A stretch of DNA of 64,000 nucleotides. Origin: Aotearoamyces nothofagi (Eukaryota; Ascomycota; Leotiomycetes; Leotiales; Tympanidaceae). Of the stretch, positions 49,651 through 61,801 are shown one piece after another; within the stretch, counting starts at the first letter, position 1, and each line of letters starts with the position of its first letter. Under the pieces are notes generated by a model. It saw only the letters and a list, made by a program, of their open reading frames with translations, was not told where the DNA came from and searched no databases. Location of the stretch: positions 682,001-746,000 of the forward strand of contig JADDTR010000010.1 of assembly GCA_015345905.1 (NCBI GenBank). The letters are read 5' to 3'. Position numbers and translations under genes: made by a program.

Positions 49651-50198
49651 ATGACGAAACGAACAAAGAAGGTCGGTGTTACCGGAAAGTATGGTACGAG
49701 GTATGTATTCGATCCTGCAGATATCCTCTGCACTGCTCATTTGATTGTCCTTGGTGGAGAACTTTTCCGCTGTGGGGGTTGTAAAGCTTTCAACACCTAT
49801 GAGATCTTCCTAGGTCGGGCGGCTTAAACAACCATTGCATTCGCTGACAGCATATTTTTTAATAATATAGATACGGTGCCTCTCTCCGAAAGCAAGTCAA
49901 GAAGATGGAAATCACCCAGCACGCCAAATATGTTTGCACCTTCTGCGGAAAGACAACTGTTAAGCGCCACTCGGTCGGCATCTGGAACTGCAAGTCTTGC
50001 AAGAAGACGGTAGCTGGAGGAGCATACACGGTCTCGTACGTCCATTCTCTCGATTCCCAGGACCTTTTGCGCAAGGCATCCATTGGGAATGAAATCGTTT
50101 TGTGTCGGCAACATACTAACATTCTTGGAAATAGAACACCGGCCGCTGCTGCCATGCGATCAACGCTTCGACGACTAAGGGAGATTGCGGAAGTTTAG
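49651..50198 (+). CDS. RPL43: Cytosolic 60S ribosomal protein eL43 (L37Ae)
   Basis: Exons 49651-49700, 49871-50035 and 50135-50198 (introns 170 and 99 nt), 92 aa, exactly the family length. eL43 is a zinc-ribbon protein of the large ribosomal subunit. Sequence runs [37 protein letters not shown], zinc ligands in CTFCGK and CKSC, then [18 protein letters not shown]. Both junctions fall in phase 2 and rebuild the conserved text. Intron 2 (GTACGT donor) has no stop in frame and would insert 33 residues if retained. Confidence 0.97.
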
Positions 50199-51429
50199 AT
50201 GGGAATGGCATGTTAGGGCTACATTTGCTGGTGCATGGGGTCGGTTCCTCCGGATGGCATCGATCATCGATACGGATTTCGATCATGACTGCGATAGGGT
50301 CTAAATGAAAAAAATCAAAACCATATTTTTGTCCAGCTCTCCGCAACCGCGATTCTCTTAATGTCGATTTGCTTAGCCAACGTGACCCTAACTAGTGAAT
50401 AACTATTTGATATTAACATCAGTTTCTAGGCAGACTAAGACATCACATGGCTAAAAACGTATCAACATGAACACTCAAGTTCCGGCCAAGGGCTACCTAT
50501 CGGACCAGCAGCACGCTCCGAGTCATAGTGGCTTGCTTTTTATGGCCACGATTTTGGTCATCTTGCTGAAGATATTGCTTCCCAACCGGAACGACCTCAA
50601 AATCTTTACTACTATGATTGTGAAAGTTAGAATATTGTGTGGAAGTGAGCAACTCTCCGTTCGGACACATTGGCAGTCATTGTTGGTACGGGCCAAGGCT
50701 GGCTTTGGGATCACCACTGACGATGCCTGTACAAGCAACGTCACTATAATACGCCTGCCTCGCTCGTTCACGGTGGCCTATTACAGTCGGTTATCAATCT
50801 CTCACCGGATGCTCGCCATCAAGTCCAGATCACACGATTAATTGTCTTGTCTTGCACAAAATTAGGATAGTAGACGGCACTCGTCGCATATCTTGTGCAA
50901 CAAGCTAATGGTGCTAGAGATTGCACAAACGCGTGATGTTATTTCTAATATACGGCAAAACTACAGTATCGAGTGGATATTGTAAACTTGGTGGTCCTAA
51001 GCATTGAAGTTTCTCGAGTTCGCGGTGAGAATTCTGACATTTCTACTGAATCATCATGTGAGGCCACTACGTCGCATTGCTGGCAGCACACCCACAATAT
51101 CAGGTAGGTACCTAGCCAACTCCTATTGTTGGTCGGCCCAAATTAGGTAGGCAGATATCAGGCAGTTTGGCACATTTGCTTCACCGCTATCTAGGTAACA
51201 ATAGCCCTTAACTGATTATTGCTCTTCTTTGCCTTGAGAGGGTTTTGATTCGTTCGCGTGGGGCCGACTAGCGCTTCCGCGATCCTCGCCGCTCTTAAGT
51301 GGAGCAAAACCACTCTCTTAAAACATCTACAATTGTCTTCGAACTTCAAAGCTTCGCTACCTTAAACCACCTTTATGACTTCCTACACTCCACAGTTTTA
51401 CGACAAAAATCGCAAAACTTCACATCAGC
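50199..51429. other. Intergenic region upstream of the RING-PHD gene
   Basis: 1.2 kb. A 124-codon open frame at 50467-50841 has no recognisable domain and poor context, so it is not called. The rest is AT-rich with an AGGTAGGTACCTAGCC-like stretch near 51099. The RING-PHD promoter must lie near the right end. Confidence 0.5.
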
Positions 51430-53345
51430 ATGGCTGATCAGTGCATTATCTGTCTTGAAAATCTAGACATCGCATGTCCCGAAATTGATCAAGTCGAGCC
51501 TGATCATCGACTTGGAGGTGACGCCGTCGCTGTCGCTTCCGCTGGAGCTGATTCCAGCAATGTCAGCAGCCAACTACTTATTGCGGCTATTCAAACCTGC
51601 GGTCATATACTACATGATGGCTGCTTGAAGGAGTGGAGTCAAAAAGCAAATAGCTGTCCCATTTGTCGTCAACAATTTAATCATGTCAATGTTTACAACA
51701 AAGTTGGTGGTACGTCTCACATGCCTATCATTTATGTTCCGAGTCCTATAAGATCCACTTACTCACTATTATCCTAGGTGAATTATTATCCTCCTATATT
51801 GTCGAAGATAGGAAGCAAGTCGCCGAGTTCGACCCCCTTGCCTGGATTGATGACCAGGTGGAAGACAATCAAGTAACACCTTGCCCGATATGCGGATCAG
51901 CCGACAATGAGGAAATTCTACTCCTCTGCGATGCATGCGACACACCATATCATACTCACTGTGTGGGCCTCGATAGTGTGCCTGATGGCCAATGGTTTTG
52001 CATGGAATGCTGTTACGACGGTGACAGTGCACCATCAAATGAGCCTACAAGACTGGAAAGACCTCGTATCACATCTCGCCACATCCCAAGAACAACAGCT
52101 CAGCTCCGGCGAGCTCGACAACGTAACCGCACGGAAGCCTGGCAGGGTGCTTGGAGTCAAATCGGTGGAAGAATCTGGGACGCTATAGACCTAGATATCG
52201 ATTACGACGATGATGACCACTCCTTGGCAGAATATCGTAGGCACCAGCAGCGCACAGATAGAGAGAGAAGAGAGTTCCAACGGTGGCAGCAGCGACTTAG
52301 CATTGCTGGTCGTCAAGGTGCTCGAGATATTTTTAGAGATGCAACACGACCCACCTTGAGTTCTAGAGAGCCGTCAGAACCACCTAAGCAATCTGCGGAA
52401 GAGAAGAAAGCTTGGGATGCTTTCGAGAAAGCTAGAGAAGGCAATCTTACTGTGGTGCCGAAACGAAAGCGCAAGTCAAGATCTGCTACGCAATCGCCCA
52501 CAGAAATCCAATCAACTGAACCTGAACGTAAGCTCAAACGTCCACGCACTAGGCGGGTGGTTGATAAGGCCGGGCCTTCGTCAGATGGCCAGACAGAATC
52601 GCGCCGCCGAAAGCCGAACTTGTCTCCCTCGGCGACCTCCTGGAGAGCTAGCAGACTTGTCGTAGGGCCTTCAGCTGAACCTTCAGCTGCGCCATCTTTC
52701 CTAACTTCGCTGCTTAAGGAAGTCGAGATGGGTACGAGCGGAGATGATGAAACCTGCCATCAACCTATCAGCACCACTGCTACGAGTCCCTCTGTAGAGC
52801 ATTCGTCGCCTGTCCTATCACCAGTGACAAGCAATTACTCGACGCCTCGAGCAATGTCTCTAACTCCACCTCCATTTGGGACTAAGAGACCTGGCTCCCC
52901 GTTGCCAATGACATCCCGCGTGGAACCTATTTTCCCACCAGCAGACTACTCGCCCAATCGATCACCAGCAGAAAATATACTCAGCCTCAAAAGTTTAGAC
53001 CGGCCAAGGCCTGTAACTCCACCAGCGTTTGAACTACGTCAACCTAGACCTCATCGACAGCGGCCTGAGCTTCCTCACTCTAATGAGGCGTCTCCATCTC
53101 GAGCGGACATTTCTATCAAGGTAAAAGAAGGCATATCAAGAATCGTGAGAAGTGCCCTCGAGCCTCACTATAAGAAACCATCTGGTATCACTAGGGATCA
53201 ATACTCGAGTATCAACCGAGCAGTTTCCAGAAGGCTGTACGATAAACTTACAGAGCCCGACGTTTTGGATGACAGTACAAAGTCCGCTTGGGAAAAGATT
53301 GCTACTGCAGAAGTGGCGAAAGCTATAGAGGGACTATCGGCATGA
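51430..53345 (+). CDS. RING-PHD finger protein (PHRF1/Asr1-like E3 ubiquitin ligase)
   Basis: Exons 51430-51709 and 51778-53345 (68-nt intron), 615 aa. The N-terminal RING-H2 (residues 5-85) has CIICLE, then CGHILHDGCLKEW and CPICRQQF, with an unusually long gap between the first Cys pair and the next ligands. A C4HC3 PHD finger follows at 129-175: CPICG, LLLCDACDTPYHTHC, WFCMECC. The middle is basic and Ser/Pro-rich with PKRKRKSRS. The C-terminus is helical: ISIKVKEGISRIVRSALEPH then GITRDQYSSINRAVSRRLYD. RING-PHD order with such a tail matches PHRF1 and yeast Asr1, which bind the RNA polymerase II CTD and ubiquitinate the polymerase; here that is inference from architecture. Confidence 0.88.
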
Positions 53346-54244
53346 GGAAGGACTAATAGGCGTTCTATGAATCAATTTGGGGAGTTTGTAGGGATTCTTG
53401 GCGTATTGTGCATTAAGATACCCGGTGGAGGGTCGATAGGCATGTACATCCTAAGGACGCACAGGAGTAACCAGCATTTGATTTTCAGCGAACAGAGCAC
53501 CATGCCTGCACGATTTTATATGACGTTTAGTAAATAATGAATAAATTAAATTCTACCTAGCTTTACTAGAGTGCCATAATATCTTGACGTATAGTTTTGG
53601 GGAGATCTATAGATATATTTTCAAAGCCCAACCACCTAGGGCCATATTTGTAGTACTGCTTCAGATATTACCAGCAGCAACCTTGCTACCAAGTGTCAAC
53701 ATGGATCAAATGCCCTCCGCCATTACAGTCAGTCAGTATGAATCGCCAATCATGGACGGGAAGGTCGTGTTTCACGAATGAACGGTGGCATCATGTCACC
53801 CAAACGCAAGGACAATGGAGGTGCTTGGCTCCTCTATACCAAGAGATCGCATGGAAATCATAGAGACAAAGGAGCAGAGACTCTAAGACGGCCTATACAA
53901 AAAAAACTTGCTGAAGGTGATGAAAATATCAGCATGAACTATCTAGCAGTACACCGTAAAAAATCTCAGGTACCGCTAGCGAAAAAAGCCTGCGTTAATC
54001 ATTCTAGGCACCAGTAAATGATCAGGACGTCCTAGGAGGGAACAGGTCTTGATGATAAGGATTCGGTGCCGTGAGATGAAGAAGAAAAGGAAGAGAAATC
54101 TTCCGAAGCTCGGATGTTAAGAAGGTTGTCGCGTGATTTGGCGCTAGCCTCACTAGCGCCCGAAAGCTCAAAAGTTCAAGGTTGGGATATTGGAGAAGCA
54201 AGAGACGAGCACGATCAATTGTAGACGAGGGGGCGTGTACCATC
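53346..54244. other. Gap upstream of mL46
   Basis: About 900 bp with no supported gene. Short frames at 53584-54017 do not resemble protein families. A perfect 8-bp palindromic pair lies at 54140-54160. Confidence 0.5.
54140..54160. repeat. Short perfect inverted repeat
   Basis: GGCGCTAG at 54140-54147 and CTAGCGCC at 54153-54160 flank a 5-nt loop, 85 bp upstream of the mL46 ATG. Could be a dimer-binding site, or chance. Confidence 0.6.
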
Positions 54245-55411
54245 ATGACAGCTTCAAGCAGAGGAAGCGTGGCTGCGGCCTCATTAATGAGTATGTTAGA
54301 AGCCTAGGAAATTTAACAAACATTGGCAATTGGCAGCGCTAACACTCCTCATAGGATCATCACGATATCCACGCATCTGTTCCGACTGCATCTCCTCCAT
54401 ATCCAGCCCGAAACGGCATTATGCCGTGGCAGCTGCAGCTCTGAAGACCTCAGAAAGAAACATCTTGTTTCCTAATATCATCCCAGCTCCGCCCGTCACT
54501 GAAACCTCCCCGGGAGCCTGCACAGTTAAATCTGGGATTCTCCTTTCACGGCCACCACTCCTAACACGTCCCCTCACTGCCTTCGAGAAGTCATTCTTCT
54601 TCTATCAAAAACGACTCAATGAGAGGCTTGCGATGCCATTCACGAGATACTTCTATTTCAAAAAGGACACGCCTGCGGATAATGATTGGAAGCGGAAAGC
54701 GAAGGAGCGTAATGGTAGTGCTGCAAGAGAGCTGGGTGGCTACCAAGCGTATGGAAAGTGGGGGTGGAATGACGAGATACTTGTAGGGGACGAAATCAGT
54801 GAACCGAAATCTATGGTTGAGGCATTGGTGAAGGATGCAGAAATTAGGGGAGTAGGTGAAGAGGACATGGACATGGCTGCTGAAAGGGAAGGCACCATCG
54901 AGAGGCCATTGCAAAGGTGGACAGAGGCAGATACAACGAAGGATGCAAAAAGACTGGATAGGAAACTGTCTAGGACATTATATCTTTGTGTCAAGCACGA
55001 AAATGACGGATGGAGATTCCCGGCAGGTGCGCTAGCTGGGAAAGAGAATCTACATCAGGTATGATCATATTTACACTTCTAAACTTATCTTGTAATCTGC
55101 TGACTTTGGAAAATAAGGCTGCAGAGCGTGTTCTCGTTCAGACGGGAGGCTTAAACATGAACACCTGGATTGTCGGACATGTCCCGATTGGCCACTTTAT
55201 CGCAAAGCCACGCTGTGCACCGGACTCCACTATCCAGCAACAGGGCGAGAAAATCTTCTTTATGAAGGGTAGGATTATGGCTGGCCAGGCAGACTTGAAA
55301 AACAACCTCTTTGGATTTACTGATTTCAAGTGGCTGACTAAACAAGAGGTTCAAGGCCATGTTGCGCCGGCGTATTATAGCTCTGTGAGGAATATGTTGG
55401 CTGATAGATAA
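54245..55411 (+). CDS. MRPL17: Mitochondrial large-subunit ribosomal protein mL46
   Basis: Exons 54245-54290, 54355-55058 and 55118-55411 (introns 64 and 59 nt), 347 aa. mL46 is a Nudix-fold protein of the mitochondrial large ribosomal subunit (yeast Mrpl17). The basic, Ser/Arg-rich start MTASSRGSVAAASLMRSSRY looks like a mitochondrial presequence. Core marks are LTAFEKSFFFYQKRLNERLA, FTRYFYFKKDTPADNDWKRK, RTLYLCVKHENDGWRFPAGA, then AAERVLVQTGGLNMNTWIVG and KIFFMKGRIMAGQADL. All junctions keep frame. Confidence 0.94.
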
Positions 55412-56226
55412 ATGGGTCGCATCTCATTTGATTCCCTTGTACTCGTAGAAGCTGGCATTAAGCAGGAGAGCCGGCATAGCCTAGGATGTAGTGTAGCATA
55501 AATAGAATTTGTATCATATTGTGATCAAGCGTTAATTATGATTTGAGACATCTCTGCTACTGCCTTTAAGTATAACGCAAAAATGCGAAGTGAAGATGGC
55601 CGCCCAACATCTTCCTGGAGATCTCAGCTTTGAAACGCCCTCCATGATATTCTCAAGTAAGTACTAAGCCCGAAGAAGCAGACTGTAATCATGAAAGGCA
55701 CAGCACAAGACAGGAACTTCTGATCGCAGAAGGGAAGAATAGGAGTGTTGAGGAAGTAGAGAGATTTGTAGGTCTACGATCAGAGAGGGCGTGATGTATT
55801 CTGAATCGTTCAAAAGGTTGTGTGCCGGAACTGTTGGTCGATAACGAACAATCATGGAGAAAGGGGGGATTTAGGGGTGTTAAGTATTCAGGTGTGGCCC
55901 GGCCCGAGAAGAAAATATGGATCTAGGGTGAATATGGAAAGGCAACAAGTACATCGGGTCCATATTGTGCATGCCTATTGCCATACCGAAGCAGGGTATC
56001 ATTATAGGGTTGAGAGTGCATCGAAGATTATAAAGCCCTCTCTTAACTAAGATTTGATGTGATGTATCAATTCTGCTAATGTAAAGGAATGATAACTGTC
56101 AATGATTCGGAAAATTTTATGTTATGCCAGAGACCTGCCATGCCACCCATACATGCAATGCCCCTAACTTCATTCTTGATTCATGGAAAGCGATTGATGT
56201 CTTTCTGGTTTCATGTAGCTAGGTTG
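55412..56226. other. Gap between convergent genes
   Basis: 815 bp. No gene is supported; a 76-codon frame at 55820-56050 is unlike any known family. It holds the 3' ends of mL46 and the deadenylase. Confidence 0.5.
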
Positions 56227-58534
56227 TTAGGCGTCTAATTGGCAGATATCCGTATCTGTTCCGTAAACTCGTAGCCTGTTGGCATATATATCCCAGAATG
56301 GACTGTTGATAGGTGGAACCCACTGCTTTGGCTTCAGCTCATCTTGATGCGCTTCAATTGATTTTGAAGATGGGTTTAGCTGCCTTGTGTGCCATTCAGG
56401 AGCAACACCTTCAGGAAATGTATTTAGAGCCTCCGCATTAGAACCCAAAGACGTCTTGGATGGCGCTTGTGGTCGTAGGTGTGTGTGGTTCTTTGAAACT
56501 AGACGGAACCCATAATCAATGTCGACATCCATAAGATTCGAATATCGGTCCAAGTGCTTGTTCACAATCAGAGATACGCCACCATTGCCCTTTTCTGGAG
56601 ACGAGGCTACAGACGACAGATCGCTATCTTCAGCACCCTCGTCCTGCAGCTTATCAAATCTATTCCAAGTATGGATTTGGTTGACTTGCTTGAGCTTCGA
56701 CTTTGCTGATCGGCTAGAGAAATATGTCAGAATAGAATCAATCGTCTGAAGACTTTAGAACAAACCTAGTAGTTGAGCAAGAGACTTCGTTTGAGGCCTT
56801 GCTACTACCTCCAATTTTCGATTTCCTAGGCCCCGGTAGATTTGGTAGAGAAGCCAAATCGCTATTTGGTGGGTTCAAAATGACACCTTGGTCATCACTG
56901 CTAACATCTAAGCACTCTTCTGCCGTGTCGTACTCCTCATCATATGATTGAACACAGAAGCTATGTAGACTCTCTACTTGCAATCTTGACGATAGTTTAG
57001 CAAATATCTGTGCTGTCAACCAACCTTCATCCTCAACATTAGCGACGTATGAGTAAGGGTAGAGTTACTTACTATCAAAACCAGCTTCATGCTCTCTTCC
57101 GCCTGCACTGTAGCTAGTATGTTCCTCTGCCAAAGCAATGAAAGGTTTCACCTGATGTTTTGATCCTTCGTAAACGTCTTTTAAGCTTGATTGTTTATGC
57201 ATAGAGCCGCCATCACACGTTGCCAAATACTTTGTGTCAATGACAAAAGGAAACAGTGAATGGAGACTCTTCTGAAAATCCGTTACTTCATCTGGTAGGC
57301 AGCCAAAGAATGTTTTGTAAAGAAATATCAGATCAGTGAAGAGATTATGACCGGCTAGAACATGAGATTTGCGTTTTAAAGCGTCTTGCAAGTCTTTCAA
57401 CTCAAGCTCCTTTGCTTTTAGGTCAATAAAAGCCGGTTCGCCAGATTGGTTGACGCAAAACCACTTAGGGTCAATCGGTGACAAATCTCCGCCTGCCAAT
57501 GCTTCAAATATCCATCGGAGTCCTAAGGGAGATTCAGCTATTGCTATTATCTAACTGGCCTTTATCTTACGAACCTGTCTGTTTCGCAAGTCCTGCTTCA
57601 AAACCTAGAAACTTTATCTTCGCCACCTATACTGTGTAAGAATCCCCCTATAAAGGAATGAGAGTCATAAATACTTGGGCTTCTCTTGTAGGGTCAATCT
57701 TCTCCACTTGCATGAACTCGCCATGGTTGCGCCCGAAAGCTCTATAACCACCAAATTCTGTGCGAACGAGCTGGTATACTAATCTTCGCTGATATCCATT
57801 GAGACCGCCATTTGGGTAACCAATATTTACAAAGTCCAGCTCGGGCTATTTTTGGAGGTTAGCCAAGTAGTAAATCGACGATGACTTTTCATACCCTTTT
57901 CTGATTTACCCAGGAAGATATAGTTTGTCTGGCTTTTCGATAGAAGTTAAGAGCTTCAGAGTCTCCTGGAGGGATTATAATAGCTGGAATAGTATCGGCT
58001 ACAGTCTGCCTCTCCGTGAATATCTGACGTGCTTTCTCCTCCTCTTCCCGTGACAGATAAGTGATTCCCTTGGTGAAAATGGCTCCAACATCGAATGAAT
58101 TCCTCATCAAGAATTGGATAGCACTACTTGACAATGTAATATCTCGGTTGATATCAAGCTTATCACCTTCGAGGAATAGTGGGCTGACGTTGAAGTTATA
58201 CGGCCGAGCCACGTACATATCTGATGCAATTCAGCTGTCAGCTGCTAGCAGCTTTACGTCCCATTATATTCCAAGACATACCACGTTCACGATCTTCTTC
58301 GACACATGTAATGCCTATTTGTACGACTTGATATCTCTCTGCCGCATCTTTAGTCTCCTCATATTGCTGTTGGAGACTTGGCTTTCCAAGGTCGCGAGAT
58401 CTATCATTTGGTCCATGACGTGTTCTTGTTGAGATTCCACTCATCTCAACATCAAAGGTGACAAATGACGCATTCGAGATTGATTTGAGAATTGGCAAGA
58501 GTTGTGGCCAGAAGAGGACGTCGTCGACCTCCAT
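56227..58534 (-). CDS. PARN/CAF1-family poly(A)-specific ribonuclease
   Basis: Seven exons on the complement: 58282-58534, 57895-58220, 57675-57845, 57575-57626, 57073-57522, 56766-57024 and 56227-56713, 665 aa (human PARN is 639). It is a DEDDh 3'-exonuclease that trims poly(A) or small-RNA tails. Catalytic Asp28 and Glu30 are in TFDVEMSGI; DMYVARPYNFNVSPLFLEGD and LSSSAIQFLMRNSFDVGA follow; the third acid is in LAGHNLFTDLIFLYKT; HEAGFDSWLTAQIF supplies the His and last Asp and is completed by a splice. Exon 4 is 52 nt, and the intron after it (52 nt) uses a weak GTTCGT donor but rebuilds KQTGLRWIFEALAGGD. The C-terminal ~160 residues are low-complexity. Confidence 0.9.
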
Positions 58535-59232
58535 AGTTCTGGTTCAAGGACAGCCTTTCACAAGCTTAAGATGAGAAATGTATGGATTAAGCTCAAAAAC
58601 CGAGCGAAGAACATCAAGTTACTGAAAAAGATTGACCGCATACAAATGGTATAGTGTTGGTGTCGGCTTGCTTGAATGACACGACCTTTTGTTTAGGGCC
58701 AGCGAAGCTGCACCGGAAGCGCCTTGAAACATCCACAAACTGCAGAGCAATGGTTTGTGTCCTCTTACACTATCTTGTCACTTAAAAAGGGATCCCAGCT
58801 ACTGGCACCATGCTTGTCAATTACTGTGTACTTGCATTAAAGATAGATGTAATATGTTTATGATTTGTCCGTATTTAAACTTTCGGAATGATGACTATAA
58901 TGTCACTGTCACATCATATTTCCGAGTCCATTTCTTGATAATATAATCAATCCAATTCACGATAAACACTAGTATAACTCCCTCCTGTACCCTTTCATCC
59001 ACACTTAGTAACAATGCAAATCATCTTCATTTTATCTAGTATGAGCTTTACAGGATAAGGCTCTGACACGTGATTCAGCCTTGCCGTCGGTTGCCGTATG
59101 GCCTTGCACGGCAAGTGCACAGAAGCCGAGGTTTACACTGCTACGATAGTGCATTCCTCAGCGTGAATTCGCTCTTTCCATTCATCATTCCCTTCGCGTC
59201 GTTGATTTCCCTAGATACGGGAAACAACCGAT
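58535..59232. promoter_or_regulatory. Divergent promoter region of deadenylase and PEX26-like genes
   Basis: 698 bp between opposed start codons, AT-rich in the middle (58800-58960). No specific sites are recognised. Confidence 0.5.
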
Positions 59233-60671
59233 ATGGCTTTCTATGAATCTACTACGGCGACGATGAGCACCGGAGACTTATTGTCTTCCTCGCAATTACT
59301 CTCGTCTTCGATATCTTCGAATGTTTCGTCCTCACGGCAAGCATCGTCACAAATCTCTAAGATCTACCGACAAGCCTCAACCTTATTCTTGACGCGTCGT
59401 CTCCCAGAGTCTCTGTCCACACTCTTACCTGTTATCACTCCATTTTCGTCTGAACAGGACCTGAATGTCGGTATCATAGGCCGGGAACCAGCGCCGATCG
59501 CAAGCGCATCACGGACTACTAGGGTAAAAGTTTGGAGTTTATATCTCACTATATTGAATGCAGTTGTAGAGCTGGATCCAGACGAAGGAAAGCAGACGTT
59601 TGGCAGTCAGGAGTGGAGGGGATTGGTCTCTAAGGTTCGTGAGGGTCAGGTTTGGGAAGAGGTTGTTCAAAATGGCTATTCAGGCCTAGAAGGCGATGTC
59701 GACTCTGATGTAGTAATCAATTTGTAAGGGATTTTAACGCTCATTTAGAATAACGGGCGCTGACTTATGATAGGGCCACCCTTCTTCTTGCTCATGCACG
59801 AACACAGACCTTGAACCAGCAACGTCTTGAGAATTATCTGGCTGCATCTACAACGCCTAATCTAGATATATCAGATCGCTTTCAAGCAGCTGACAAGAAA
59901 AACCCCGTTCTGCGTCGGCAAAATGCGAATCGGAGCAAGAGCAGCGGGACCGACACGCCTCGAGACCTGAACGCACGTGTCAAGATACTTGAGCTGTACA
60001 CATTGCACGTCCTCTTGAGGAATAATGAATGGGATTATGCTAGAGAGTTCATCAGTATCAGTGAAGTGCTGGATGATGAGCGACGAGAAGCATTTCTACA
60101 AGCTCTCCAAAGTCTTCAAGATGATCAGAACGAGGTAGATAACAGAGAACGAGAAGCGCAGAAAAAACAAGAGGAACAATTACAAAGAGACCTTGATGAG
60201 GCGCGGAGGAGGAGGATTGAGGATGAAGAGCGAGTACGGCAAAAACCAGAACAGGAGAGGAGTCCATCGAAAAGAGCCAGCAGTGAAGTGGACTACGGAA
60301 TAGAGAACTCGCATCCAAACGGCTCAGCCAACGATTCGACGAAAGCACGCTCTGCAAAGGGTATTTCAAAACCAGCTAGAGTGTCACATGCATCGCGGCC
60401 ATCAACCGCAGGCGGTAAGACGGTTGCAGCGCCTGGATTTATCAAGAGAGCGACTACAATAGCGGCTAATCTACGAAAGTTGCTCGAGAGCATGGCGGTA
60501 TCTTTCAGAACGAACCCAATGATCTTATTACGAATGCTGGCATTTATGATAGCATTGCTTTTGGCGCTGAGTAGAAGAGATGCTAAGGATAGGTTAAAGC
60601 GAATTTTGGGTAGTGGATGGAATAAAGTTAAGCAAACAGCAGGGATGGGCGTTAAGGTCAGCTATATTTAA
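59233..60671 (+). CDS. PEX26: PEX26-like tail-anchored peroxisomal protein
   Basis: Exons 59233-59723 and 59774-60671 (50-nt intron), 462 aa. The layout fits filamentous-fungal Pex26, the peroxisomal membrane anchor for the Pex1-Pex6 ATPases that recycle the import receptor. The helical N-terminal part includes [20 protein letters not shown] and [17 protein letters not shown]. The middle is helical ([20 protein letters not shown]), followed by a charged coiled coil rich in E, Q and R (about residues 280-320). Near the C-terminus a single hydrophobic segment, [18 protein letters not shown], is followed by a basic [10 protein letters not shown], the usual peroxisomal tail anchor. Identification rests on architecture and partial recall of fungal Pex26, so it is less certain than its neighbours. 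Confidence 0.75.
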
Positions 60672-60993
60672 TTGATATAATATTTGTAACAGTATGGGGG
60701 GTGCTATGCAAACATCAGTTACACTGTATCTCGGGATTACAATCATTAAGGATATCACTAATTGAACGGCAATTCTATGATACTAAACAATTTAAGTGAT
60801 TTGACGCTTTCGTCCATTTGATTGATTGCTTTTATAACAGCGTTCAGTGCATGCCGGTGACTCCTAGGCGCCTTCCATACCTTTCCAACGCCAACGCTAT
60901 GCTCTCACCAGATACCAGACAATCAGATCAGCCTAACTACTGGATTCCTTCTGACAATAGAAGTATTGTCTTCTCTGTCTATGGTACACTGTG
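60672..60993. other. Short gap between convergent genes
   Basis: 322 bp, AT-rich. It holds the 3' ends of the PEX26-like gene and RDS3. Nothing else is seen. Confidence 0.5.
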
Positions 60994-61467
60994 CTAATGA
61001 TTCCTAAAATTCTTCTTCTGGTAGAACCTTTAGATTGTTAGTTTGCAAGTTATCGATATGCGGAGGTTTGAAACGTACAGGTCGGTCCTTGAACTACCTA
61101 GATTTATAATCTTCGGACATCCATCCCTGTCTTTCTCTAATCGAGTGCATTCGAAACAGTAGAACGCATCCGAGATCCCCTCGCCACCGCAGACTACACA
61201 CTTGTTTTGGTAGTTACCAAAGCTGCACTCGTCACAGATGCGAACGAGGGTTGTTGGACGAACGTATGAATCGCAAACTGGACATTTGCCGTCACATTTG
61301 TCGCAGAGGCGGCCGATAGCAATGCCGGATTGCTTTCGACACATAACAAGATCGCTGTTGAAATGTTAGCAGGTAAATCTTCTCAGCAGGTGTTAATTAA
61401 CCTGGGAGAACTCAAGGCTTGAGCTGAGGGGCGAGGCTGAGGAAACTTACGGATGATGGCGAGACAT
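60994..61467 (-). CDS. RDS3: SF3b subunit Rds3/PHF5A
   Basis: Exons on the complement: 61451-61467, 61079-61354 and 60994-61027 (introns 96 and 51 nt), 108 aa. Rds3/PHF5A is a zinc-knot subunit of the U2 snRNP SF3b complex that shapes the branch-point adenosine pocket. Sequence runs [76 protein letters not shown], and ends [16 protein letters not shown]. All Cys pairs are present, and family length is about 107-110. The first coding exon has 17 nt and the last only 34 nt. The pinin gene diverges from 334 bp away. Confidence 0.97.
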
Positions 61468-61801
61468 GACGGAGGGAGTTGGAGAGTTTCAGTGACTTCG
61501 AAATGGTCCTACTATAAGTGTAGGAGGATATGTCAGCTTTAGATATGTGTTGTTTCGGTTGGGAACAGTACTGTCGCAAGTCGAGAAGATCAATATCAAC
61601 TTTTCCGCCACCAGATTCCCGAGCTTTCTTTCGCTAGTTGCTGCTTGAGCAGTGCACGGACCAGGTATACCACTCCGGGTATATCGATTCTCCGCCTCCG
61701 AATGTTCGACGCTGTAATGCCTTGTCCGACCCAAAGTTTTCTGGACTGGCTGCTAGTGCAGATGCATTTATCAATCTGGAAGCTGTGCGAATATTTCTAA
61801 G
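61468..61801. promoter_or_regulatory. Shared divergent promoter of RDS3 and pinin
   Basis: 334 bp lie between the two start codons, so both core promoters are here. Two splicing-related genes share it. Confidence 0.6.

Noticed and set aside
50467-50841. 124-codon open frame on + strand
   Set aside because: No recognisable domain, mixed hydrophobic and basic content, no conserved-looking motif; likely chance in the gap.
53584-54017. Two short open frames before mL46
   Set aside because: Short, adjacent in different frames, no family likeness or splice signals joining them.
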